A stretch of DNA of 8,111 nucleotides from Acidobacteriota bacterium (GTDB taxonomy: Bacteria; Acidobacteriota; Terriglobia; UBA7540), in NCBI GenBank assembly GCA_021780055.1, contig JAJXZM010000460.1:1-8111 (forward strand), written 5' to 3'. The position numbers and the translations under genes were made by a program. How positions within the stretch are numbered: the first letter of the stretch is position 1; every line of letters begins with the position of its first letter. Shown in pieces: positions 1 through 5,855 of this stretch. A model generated the notes under the pieces. The model ran no database searches, was not told where the DNA came from, and saw only the letters and a list, made by a program, of their open reading frames with translations.

Positions 1-2318
1 TGCGGGTGGTAAGTAATGCCGTAGCCGCTCCGGATCACTGTGTCTGGGGTCACCTGGTAGGCGAAACCGACGCGGGGGGCGAAGAGCTTCTTGCTGAAAC
101 TTATCCCGTTGTACCGCGGAACGCCGCCCCGTCCGCCGACCAGGGCCACGTTGGTAGTGGGGTCATACGATTCGAGTCCCAGGCCTGCGGAGCGCCTGCG
201 GTTAGGATAGAGCTCCCACCGCACTCCCAGGTTGAGGGTGAGCTTGCGGGTGAGATGCCAGCGGTCACGGACATAGAGGGCATACTGGTTCTCCAGGCTG
301 TCCATCTTGATATACTGGGTGCTTTTTCCCGAAACATCGGGAATCCCCAACAGAAACGACGCCAGACTGTTCTGGTCGTTCTCAAACGATGGAGTGCCTC
401 CCAGGAACCCCACCGTTGCCTCGAGAGCTGCGGGGTTCAGTGCCGTCACGCCCGGATCGAAATAAAAGGCGCCGCGCGGCCCTTCGCCGAGTTCCGGCTG
501 GAAGTGGTTCATCAAGTAGTGTCGGAAGTCAAAACCGAACCGGACCTCGTGATTGCCCTTCATCCAGCTTGCGTTGGCGTTAAAGGTGTACGATTGGTCG
601 TTGCGGAACGCGGGGTTCCAGCCTTCCGGATTGCCCATCGCGGACCATGAAGTGTAAAACGCGGGCATGCCGGCTTCGCGGGGGTCGGGGCCGTTGGTTC
701 CCGGAATCCCCAGCACGTCCAAACCGAAATTGACGCCGCTGAGCTGGTCAGGAGGTTGACAAGCCTGGCCAAATCGCTGCCAGCCGACCGTGGCGTCAAC
801 CAGGAACGTGGGTGAGACCGTATAGGTCTGCCCGACACCTGCGATCTGCGTGCGTGTGTGACACCCACCCAGGCCGCCATCGCCAATGTCCTCGCCGCCG
901 GCTGCGCCTAGCGTGGACCCGGCGCTATCGAACCTGGCAATCATGGTGCTGTACTTGAACCAGAGTTGATGCCGTTCATTCCGGTTCCAGTTGACCTTGC
1001 CGTCGAAATTGTTGCGGTTCAATTTCTGCGTGCCGGAAACGAAGTAGTTGTTGAAATCTTCAGCGCCAGGCTGATTGGGGGAAGGAACCAGACCTAACAG
1101 TGTCATCATGGGCCCATTCAGCCGCGTGGCGGGAATCACATTGATCGCCCCACCCGAGGAAATCACCGAACGGCCCGTGCCATCGGGGTTTCCTGTATAG
1201 GGATCGAAGATCATCCCTTCCTGCAAGGGAACCGTAGCCCCCTCGGTGGTCTGAACCGGGATGGTATTGCCCGAGGCGTCGAGAATTTGGCCGCCCAGGA
1301 AACGCGACAAGTCGCCGCCCCGGAGGTCAAGCGCCGGGACCGATGCGAGTTGAGTCTTGTTCACCCGCTCAAATGTGCCTTCCCAGTCACCAAAGAAAAA
1401 CAGCTTGTCTTTCTTAATAGGTCCGCCGAGGCTCCCCCCACCGAAGTTCATGATGGTTTTGGGTTTTCGGTCCACACCCGCACGATTCTCATCCCATGTG
1501 AACGCCCGGAAGACGCTGTTGTCGTGAAGCCAGAAGGCTCCGCCGTGGAACTCGTTGGTTCCCGACTTCGTCACCACGTTCACTGCTGCACCGCCAGTGA
1601 ATCCCTGCTCGGCATCGAAGTTATCGGTGGAAATGTTGACTTCCTGGATGCTTTCTACCGGCGCGATGTACGCCGCGTGGTGAGGCAACGTGACCAGGAT
1701 ATTTGCCGAGCCGTCCAGTTGTTGGTTGTTTGCGCCACGCTGTTGGCCGTTGATGTTGGTTGAAAGGGCGCGCTCAGGGGTATCAGCCTCGGCGTTCTGA
1801 AACCGCGCCGGTGTGGCGCCCGGAACGAGATTGATAAGAGTCTGGTAGTTGCGGAAGCGGGAGAGCGGCACGTTGTTCATTGCTTCCGAATCGATGTTTG
1901 TTTTTACCTCCGAAGTTGTCGTCTGCAGGGTGGCTGTGCTGGCCTCCACCGTAACGGTTTGGGCCACCGCCCCCAGCTCTAAGCTGGCGTCGATGCGGAT
2001 TTCGGAGTTGATCGAGATACCGACACCCTTTTGTGTGTATGTTCTGAACCCACTTTTGCTTACCGAAAGATCGTAGGTTCCTTCCAACAGGTTTCTGATC
2101 GTGTAGAAGCCCGAGGGGTTCGTGGTTGTCTCGCGCGTGAGGCCCGTGTTGGTGTTCTTAACCGTCACGGCCGCCTCAGGCACCACAGCGCCTGTCTGGT
2201 CAGTTACGGTTCCAACCACCGAGCCGTAAAGAACTTGCCCTTTAGCCTGCTGGGCCAAAATCGGTGCCAGCATGAAGCCGACACCCAAAGCAAAAGACAG
2301 CAAGAGTCTCTTCGCCAT
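1..2318 (-). CDS. Oar-like TonB-dependent outer-membrane receptor with N-terminal carboxypeptidase-regulatory domain (partial, 3' end missing)
   Basis: The frame from the ATG at 2318 is open to the left edge (772 codons read, no stop). A GGAGGAGGT Shine-Dalgarno sequence lies just upstream (2330-2322). Residues 1-22 form a signal peptide (MAKR, hydrophobic core, then APILA). Residues about 30-125 match a carboxypeptidase regulatory-like beta-sandwich (GSVVGTVTDQTGAVVPEAAV, then SGFYTIRNLLEGTYDLSV). A plug-like domain follows, with NNQQLDG near residue 200 and VTKSGTNEFHGG near 250. GGPIKKDKLFFFGDWEG near 300 is a hallmark of the large acidobacterial receptor family, and the barrel part read so far ends in FAPRVGFAYQV and GYGITY. 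Family members are usually about 1,050-1,200 residues, so roughly the last third lies outside the window. By family knowledge it sits in the outer membrane and may import a large substrate with TonB/ExbBD energy. The substrate cannot be told, and no TonB box was identified. Confidence 0.95.
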   Translation of the reverse strand, partial: MAKRLLLSFALGVGFMLAPILAQQAKGQVLYGSVVGTVTDQTGAVVPEAAVTVKNTNTGLTRETTTNPSGFYTIRNLLEGTYDLSVSKSGFRTYTQKGVGISINSEIRIDASLELGAVAQTVTVEASTATLQTTTSEVKTNIDSEAMNNVPLSRFRNYQTLINLVPGATPARFQNAEADTPERALSTNINGQQRGANNQQLDGSANILVTLPHHAAYIAPVESIQEVNISTDNFDAEQGFTGGAAVNVVTKSGTNEFHGGAFWLHDNSVFRAFTWDENRAGVDRKPKTIMNFGGGSLGGPIKKDKLFFFGDWEGTFERVNKTQLASVPALDLRGGDLSRFLGGQILDASGNTIPVQTTEGATVPLQEGMIFDPYTGNPDGTGRSVISSGGAINVIPATRLNGPMMTLLGLVPSPNQPGAEDFNNYFVSGTQKLNRNNFDGKVNWNRNERHQLWFKYSTMIARFDSAGSTLGAAGGEDIGDGGLGGCHTRTQIAGVGQTYTVSPTFLVDATVGWQRFGQACQPPDQLSGVNFGLDVLGIPGTNGPDPREAGMPAFYTSWSAMGNPEGWNPAFRNDQSYTFNANASWMKGNHEVRFGFDFRHYLMNHFQPELGEGPRGAFYFDPGVTALNPAALEATVGFLGGTPSFENDQNSLASFLLGIPDVSGKSTQYIKMDSLENQYALYVRDRWHLTRKLTLNLGVRWELYPNRRRSAGLGLESYDPTTNVALVGGRGGVPRYNGISFSKKLFAPRVGFAYQVTPDTVIRSGYGITYHP

Positions 2319-2412
2319 CTTACCTCCTCCATTTAGAGTTCTAGGCCCAGACAGCACGCGACGCTCAGAAATGTAAACTTCATTTTTAGTTAAACTTCCA
2401 GGGACTGCTCTT

Positions 2413-2543
2413 TTTTGGAACGACCGTTATAAAAAACGACCGCTAAGAAGGGAACTGCATTTTGGAACGACCGTTAAGAAAACGACCGCTAAGAAGGGAA
2501 CTGATTTTTGGAACAACCGTTAAGAAAATGACCGCTATGAACT
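2413..2543. repeat. tandem array: three 46-47 bp units, each with two AACGACCGYTAAGAA-like half-units
   Basis: Units begin at 2413, 2460 and about 2506. Each contains a first element of the form GGAACGACCGTTAAGAA and a second of the form AACGACCGCTAAGAA followed by GGGAACTG. The CGACCG cores start at 2421, 2437, 2468, 2483, 2514 and 2529, giving spacings of 16, 31, 15, 31 and 15. The first two units are nearly identical. The third is diverged (CAACCG and TGACCG cores) and lacks the GGGAACTG end. All six elements point the same way. The array lies about 95-225 bp upstream of the receptor ATG and downstream of the candidate promoter, so it could be a DNA-binding array or part of an mRNA leader. 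It is too regular to be chance, but its function is unknown. Confidence 0.9.
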
Positions 2544-2581
2544 CGACTACCCTATTTCGCTTAATCTGCCTACTGGTGAAC

Positions 2582-2611
2582 AGTATCTGCCTAACGAAAA
2601 TAAATTGTCAA
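2582..2611 (-). promoter_or_regulatory. candidate sigma-70-type promoter of the TonB receptor gene
   Basis: On the minus strand a perfect TTGACA (2611-2606) is followed after 18 bp by GATACT (2587-2582, 4 of 6 matches to TATAAT). The DNA directly upstream (TATTAAAAGATTTTC) is AT-rich like an UP element. Transcription would start near 2575, giving a leader of about 255 nt that contains the repeat array. No comparably good site was seen closer to the gene, although the AT-rich stretch near 2380-2400 could hold a weaker one. Confidence 0.5.
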
Positions 2612-2794
2612 GAAAATCTTTTAATACTACCAGGCGACCAGGCTGTATCTGTGTGGCGCGGGCTTCCACCTTCCAAAATGTGGTTCCGTAATCCATTTTT
2701 TTTGCAGAAAGTAATTCGCATAGGGCATCTGGATGGACTTCTTTACATGCTTCGGGGGCCGGGTTGAATCCCGTTCAAGTGTGACTCAGGCTGC

Positions 2795-2814
2795 CAGGAA
2801 ACCTATGGTTCCTG
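2795..2814 (-). other. inverted repeat across the TPR stop codon
   Basis: CAGGAACC and GGTTTCCTG pair over 8 bp with one bulged base and a 3-nt loop. The TAG stop of the TPR gene (2805-2803) lies inside the hairpin. On the minus strand it is not followed by a run of T, so it does not look like a standard intrinsic terminator. It could stabilise the 3' end of the mRNA or be chance. Confidence 0.4.
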
Positions 2815-4215
2815 ATCGAGGGTTTGGAGATCTCTCTCGATGCGATCGCGCAATTGCGTCTGGCCGTGGGAGGCTGCGGCGTCCCGGGCTCTCCGCCCAT
2901 AGGTTAGTGCGTCCTGCTTGTCCCCGGCGCGCGCGTAGGTAGCAGCCAGCGCGTAAAGGTAGGTCGGTGTGTAATCATCCTCCGGAGTAAGGGTCTTCTT
3001 GAAGTGCTCGATGGCCCCGGCGTAGTCCTTTCGATTGGCAAGAATGCGGCCAATATGAAAGTGGGCGAGACGATAATCCGGCCGACGCTCGACCGCCTTT
3101 TCAAAACATTGCAAGGCTTCCTCCAGCTTGCCCTGCCGCTCAAGTACGACCCCCAGGTTGTTGTACGCTTCAGCATAAACGGGATTAGCCTGCAAGGCAC
3201 GTCGGAAGGCCTGCTCCGCTTCCGCCATTTTCCCCTGCCCCATGAGGAGCACACCATAATTGTAGTGGGCCTCCGCAAGATTGGGATTCAGGCGAATCGC
3301 TTCCCGGTAGTTTTCCTCTGCCTTTTCCGGTTGGTTCGTTTTTCCGTAGAGAATAATGAGATTGGAATGGGCCAGGGCCAGCCCCGGATCAAGTTTGAGG
3401 GCTTCCAGGTGCGCTGCGATCGAATCCTCGATTCGTCCCGCCTCTTCAAGTTGAATCCCTCGCTGGAGGATCGATGCCGGCCCGCGGTCGAGGGCGCGCA
3501 GTGCATCGCGAAGCGGGTCCTGAATCGGAGGGACAAGCGTCTGGTTGGCATCGTGGAGTTTGAGTTGCTCTTCAGACCTCTGGAGGTCGTTGAGCCGGCG
3601 ATAGGCTCTCGCCAGTGCGTAATGCGCAGCACCGTAAGACGGGAAAAGTTCACAGGCTTTCTGGTAGGATTCAACCGCCCCCTGCAGATTCCCCTTCGCA
3701 GTGCGAATCCGGCCGAGACCGTAATACGCCTCGGCCACTCCAGGATGGTCCTTGATAATCGCTTCGTACATGCTTCCGGCCTCTTCCAGGTTCCCGGAAG
3801 TCAGGAGGTTTTCAGCCAGCTTCAGCCGCGCCGGAAGATAACCGGGGTCCAGGCGAAGTGCCTCACGGAAGGCGGCGGTTGCCCCCTCGCGATCTCCTTG
3901 TTCGGTGCGCAGCGTGCCCAGGTAGTACAGCCATCGAAACGACTTGGGATCCAGTTGATGGGCCCGCTCATAACAGGTGGCCGCGAACTCACGCCGATTG
4001 TAAAGGTCGAGCAGCATGCCAAGCTCACCGTTGGCCTCGGCGTCCTGGGGGTGAGCGTGAACCGCCTCGTAGGCTTTTTCAACCTGTTCACGAGTCACAG
4101 CAGGGAATTCGTTCAAGTTAATCTGCGGTAGGGGCGGGAAGGGCGCCATCTGAGCGCCCAGAAGGAGCGCCCCGATTCCCAAAGTTACAACCACGTTCAG
4201 CAAACACCGCCGCAT
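2803..4215 (-). CDS. secreted tetratricopeptide-repeat (TPR) protein
   Basis: 470 residues. Residues 1-22 form a signal peptide (MRRC, hydrophobic stretch, LLLGAQ), so the protein is probably periplasmic. TPRs fall in two blocks. Residues about 58-220 hold four full repeats and a partial one, for example [20 protein letters not shown]. Residues about 245-450 hold about six more, for example [19 protein letters not shown] and [19 protein letters not shown]. The blocks are separated by a proline-containing linker (residues 221-244, [13 protein letters not shown]). That linker resembles one seen in TPR proteins found with CRTAC1/ASPIC or multihaem cytochrome genes, but no such partner is present here. 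TPR superhelices bind other proteins; no enzyme motif is visible. An in-frame TGA lies directly before TTT-TAC-AAT-GGG-AGC-ATG, which makes ATG 4215 the first ATG in frame. There is almost no leader: GGGAG lies only 1 nt from the ATG. Long frames in other registers across this region, including 3004-4131 on the plus strand, are composition shadows. Confidence 0.93.
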   Translation of the reverse strand: MRRCLLNVVVTLGIGALLLGAQMAPFPPLPQINLNEFPAVTREQVEKAYEAVHAHPQDAEANGELGMLLDLYNRREFAATCYERAHQLDPKSFRWLYYLGTLRTEQGDREGATAAFREALRLDPGYLPARLKLAENLLTSGNLEEAGSMYEAIIKDHPGVAEAYYGLGRIRTAKGNLQGAVESYQKACELFPSYGAAHYALARAYRRLNDLQRSEEQLKLHDANQTLVPPIQDPLRDALRALDRGPASILQRGIQLEEAGRIEDSIAAHLEALKLDPGLALAHSNLIILYGKTNQPEKAEENYREAIRLNPNLAEAHYNYGVLLMGQGKMAEAEQAFRRALQANPVYAEAYNNLGVVLERQGKLEEALQCFEKAVERRPDYRLAHFHIGRILANRKDYAGAIEHFKKTLTPEDDYTPTYLYALAATYARAGDKQDALTYGRRARDAAASHGQTQLRDRIERDLQTLDQEP

Positions 4216-4221
4216 GCTCCC

Positions 4222-4254
4222 ATTGTAAAATCAAGCGCAACCATAAAATCAAGC
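4222..4254 (-). promoter_or_regulatory. candidate promoter of the TPR gene, possibly giving a leaderless mRNA
   Basis: On the minus strand TACAAT (4227-4222, 5 of 6 matches to TATAAT) lies only 6 bp before the ATG at 4215. TTGATT (4252-4247) is 19 bp further upstream. Transcription from this -10 would begin at or next to the start codon, which fits the lack of a properly spaced Shine-Dalgarno sequence. Both elements lie in a perfect 11-bp direct repeat, GCTTGATTTTA, at 4254-4244 and 4236-4226 (18-bp period). The 19-bp spacer is longer than ideal. Confidence 0.4.
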
Positions 4255-4370
4255 TGGATTGCTGCAATCAGTGTCAGCCGCGTGTCAATATCCGCCAAAA
4301 GTAGAATAATCTTGCAAATCTAACGCATCTTATTATTAATTAAGTTATTTAGCATCAGCAAGTTCGATTC

Positions 4371-4394
4371 GTTCGACTCCCCCCTCCTCCACCA
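4371..4394 (+). other. tRNA/tmRNA 3'-end fragment, candidate attachment-site scar
   Basis: The bases read exactly as a tRNA-like 3' end: G53, T-loop TTCGACT, T-stem strand CCCCC, acceptor strand CTCCTCC, discriminator A and CCA, all with canonical spacing. A and the CTCC-type acceptor strand would suit tmRNA or tRNA-Tyr. The bases before it (GATTC) cannot form the other T-stem strand, and no matching GGAGGAG or GGGGGAG 5' end lies upstream. A second, similar 9-mer (GTTCGATTC) sits directly before it at 4362-4370. Integrases of genomic islands and phages recombine in tRNA and tmRNA 3' ends and leave such copies. The orientation would put any element and the intact RNA gene to the left. No integrase is in the window. 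Confidence 0.45.
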
Positions 4395-4500
4395 AGTAAG
4401 CCCAAACCTTTTGATCAGATGCAGGCGCTAAGCGCGCGCCGACCTCCCCTGGCATCAGCCGGAGGCCGCGTGGCGCTGACAACCTTTTCAATGCTATTAA

Positions 4501-4538
4501 TGTTAAAGAAACGAGGCGCAGAGTAATGTGCTCCGCGC
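4501..4538 (-). terminator. candidate intrinsic terminator of the unrecognised gene
   Basis: On the minus strand, about 30 nt after the stop codon, GCGCGGAG and CTCTGCGC form an 8-bp stem (one G-U pair) with a 7-nt loop (4538-4516). It is followed by the moderately T-rich CTCGTTTCTTTAACA. A smaller stem, GCATA/TATGC, lies just before it. The T tract is interrupted, so termination may be partial. Confidence 0.5.
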
Positions 4539-4569
4539 ATAAGACTATGCTTGGTTTTTCTGCCTGAAA

Positions 4570-5541
4570 CTAAGCAAAGGGGAAGTGCAATTGAACGGGT
4601 TCGGGCCCCCTGGGGTGATGAATTGAACCCTCAATATCGGCCCACTGGAATCTGCTGGCAGCGGTCCGAACAGCCGGTTCAATTTTGCCACGGTACAGGC
4701 TGGTAAAGACTTCCTGAGACTTCCTGTCGAGGCCGGAGCCGTCCCAGCGGAGGGTACCGTATGCCTGGCAAATCGAGCTTTGCATTTTAGGCCAATCGCG
4801 ACGCGCGCCGTTTTCGAGCCGTACCGCCGTTTCGCGGAGCCACTTCACTGCGGAGATTGTGGCGCGCTTGCAGATCGGCACGATGTCCCGCGAATAGGGG
4901 CCAGCGGCAGCGATGGCACGCCTGCAGAGGGGAAGCATTTCCCGAAGGTAACGCTGCGTCACCGTGATGGCCTGGCGCGAAACCGGCTCGGCGCGGCGGA
5001 GACACAGCGTTGCGAATGCGGCGGACCGGCGGGCAAGATCGCCTGCGATCCAGTCTGAATGCGAGCGCCAGCCACGGCGAAGCGCACGTTCCGTACCCTG
5101 CCAGTGACGGTTGATGCTTCTTCGAATCCGCGGTGCCACCTCGCGGTATCGCCTTCTGGCGACAAAGGAGGCATGGCGGCTGAACGGAACCACATGACTG
5201 CGGTGAAGGGTTGCAAGACCGGAAGAAAACCACTTGATGAGATTGACAATCGACGACACCATCAGGCTGGTCCAGCTAATGGGGTCGGGCTCTGCCAGAA
5301 AGTCTTCTGTTTCAACTGATTCCAGGTTCATGCCGGACGTGGACACCTGGTCGGGATCGTACAGCACATCGTACTGTAGTCCTTTCCCCTCTTCATGCTC
5401 AACAATCAGATTGTAGCCGTGCTCGAAAGCGTAGTTGAGCGCCTGGTCGCGCGTGCGGAAAGAGTCCTGGAACTGGACACGGGCTCGCCAGCGGAAATTC
5501 TCGCTGGGAATGACAGCAATTGCTCTTGATGCCTCCATCAT
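4570..5541 (-). CDS. unrecognised Arg-rich protein with short DUF2188-like N-terminal region
   Basis: 323 residues from the ATG at 5541. The product is not recognised. Residues about 8-60 (IPSENFRWRARVQF, then SFRTRDQALNYAFEHG, then EGKGLQYDVLY) weakly resemble the small DUF2188 fold in layout: a tryptophan strand, an 'F-T-R-x-x-A' helix and a final strand. Residues 65-90 are acidic linker. Residues 91-112 (SLMVSSIVNLIKWFSSGLA) are hydrophobic or amphipathic and may touch a membrane. The rest is strongly basic, predicted helix, with an 18-residue repeat: YLREMLPLCRRA (198-209) and YSRDIVPICKRA (216-227). No catalytic motif or signal peptide was seen. An upstream in-frame TTG at 5682 would add 47 residues, but the strong Shine-Dalgarno sequence directly before ATG 5541/5538 argues for the shorter form. 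The gene stands alone, with gaps of over 300 bp on both sides and a terminator-like hairpin after it. Confidence 0.72.
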   Translation of the reverse strand: MMEASRAIAVIPSENFRWRARVQFQDSFRTRDQALNYAFEHGYNLIVEHEEGKGLQYDVLYDPDQVSTSGMNLESVETEDFLAEPDPISWTSLMVSSIVNLIKWFSSGLATLHRSHVVPFSRHASFVARRRYREVAPRIRRSINRHWQGTERALRRGWRSHSDWIAGDLARRSAAFATLCLRRAEPVSRQAITVTQRYLREMLPLCRRAIAAAGPYSRDIVPICKRATISAVKWLRETAVRLENGARRDWPKMQSSICQAYGTLRWDGSGLDRKSQEVFTSLYRGKIEPAVRTAASRFQWADIEGSIHHPRGPEPVQLHFPFA

Positions 5542-5551
5542 CCCCTCCTCC
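5542..5551 (-). promoter_or_regulatory. ribosome-binding site deciding the start of the Arg-rich protein
   Basis: GGAGGAGGGG on the minus strand directly precedes two adjacent ATG codons (5541-5539 and 5538-5536). Counted from GGAGG, the spacing is 5 nt to the first and 8 nt to the second, so either may be used. The upstream TTG alternative at 5682 has no comparable site. Confidence 0.7.
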
Positions 5552-5855
5552 ACGCATAATTGGAACCCGAAATCGTATTTGCGACAATCGGCCAGAGGTA
5601 CTACTACCAAGGGGCCAGTGAGAAAAAGTAGTAATGGGTGACGAGTTTGAAAGATGAATGAATCTAAGATCAATAGAATCAATGGGAAGCAGAATTCGTA
5701 GCAGTTTAAGTCACGAGCCGGAAGGGGACGGTAACCCCAGGCAGCGACCGCCGCAATGACGCGGGCGGTGTGGAACCTTTGGGTTGAGCGTGCAGGGCAT
5801 GAGCAGTTGGAACTCGTGCCCTTTCACGGGATGTAACGATGTGCCGTACGGGAAC
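5552..5855. other. intergenic region between Kelch-like lipoprotein gene and Arg-rich gene
   Basis: About 300 bp with no supported gene. On the minus strand it contains a TACTAC and GTAGTA inverted repeat with a loop of about 20 nt (roughly 5605-5635) and an AT-rich tract at 5640-5710 that probably includes the promoter of the Arg-rich gene, although no clear -35/-10 pair was found. After the lipoprotein stop there is a weak GGGG/CCCC hairpin near 5727-5741, without a T tract. The 65-codon frame at 5711-5908 overlaps the lipoprotein end and has no domain. Confidence 0.5.

Larger units (their letters stand above)
2319..2802. other. intergenic region between TPR gene and receptor gene
   Basis: This 484-bp gap is AT-richer than its flanks and shows no convincing gene. 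It holds, in the direction of receptor transcription, a sigma-70-like promoter (2611-2582), the six-element direct-repeat array (2543-2413) and the receptor ribosome-binding site (2330-2322). A run of T residues lies near 2696-2704 on the plus strand, but no plus-strand gene ends there. The 101-codon plus-strand frame at 2462-2767 starts inside the repeats and shows no ribosome-binding site or recognisable domain. Confidence 0.6.
4216..4569. other. intergenic region between unrecognised gene and TPR gene
   Basis: This 354-bp gap contains a terminator-like hairpin (4516-4538), a tRNA/tmRNA 3'-end fragment (4371-4394), an AT-rich tract (about 4300-4350, including TTATTATTAATTAAG) and the TPR promoter region (4222-4254). 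A GC-rich segment at 4420-4480 has short self-complementary stretches such as GGCGC and GCGCC near 4425-4440, but no assignable RNA. No open reading frame with a plausible start was found. Confidence 0.6.

Noticed and set aside
6..650. 214-codon plus-strand frame at the left edge
   Set aside because: It lies antisense to the continuous TonB receptor frame, which has family motifs throughout.
2413..2543. CRISPR-like array
   Set aside because: The spacing is only 15 and 31 bp, and the intervening sequence is itself repeated, so there are no unique spacers.
2462..2767. 101-codon plus-strand frame in the TPR-receptor gap
   Set aside because: It starts within the repeat array, lacks a ribosome-binding site and has no recognisable domain.
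2757..2775. T-arm-like GGGTTGAATCCC next to the TPR gene end
   Set aside because: The loop is one base short, and no acceptor strand or CCA follows at the right distance.
3004..4131. 375-codon plus-strand open frame opposite the TPR gene
   Set aside because: It is antisense to a clear TPR protein, shows no domain, and reflects codon bias of the real gene.
4371..4394. Complete or circularly permuted (two-piece) tmRNA gene
   Set aside because: No GGGG-type 5' end, tag-peptide reading frame or partner piece is visible upstream or within the following 170 bp.
4787..5233. 148-codon minus-strand frame inside the Arg-rich gene
   Set aside because: It has no ribosome-binding site or domain, and overlaps a longer frame with a strong start signal.
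5539..5682. 47-residue hydrophobic N-terminal extension of the Arg-rich protein from TTG 5682
   Set aside because: The TTG has no Shine-Dalgarno sequence, whereas GGAGGAGGGG lies immediately before ATG 5541. The hydrophobic reading probably reflects AT-rich intergenic DNA.
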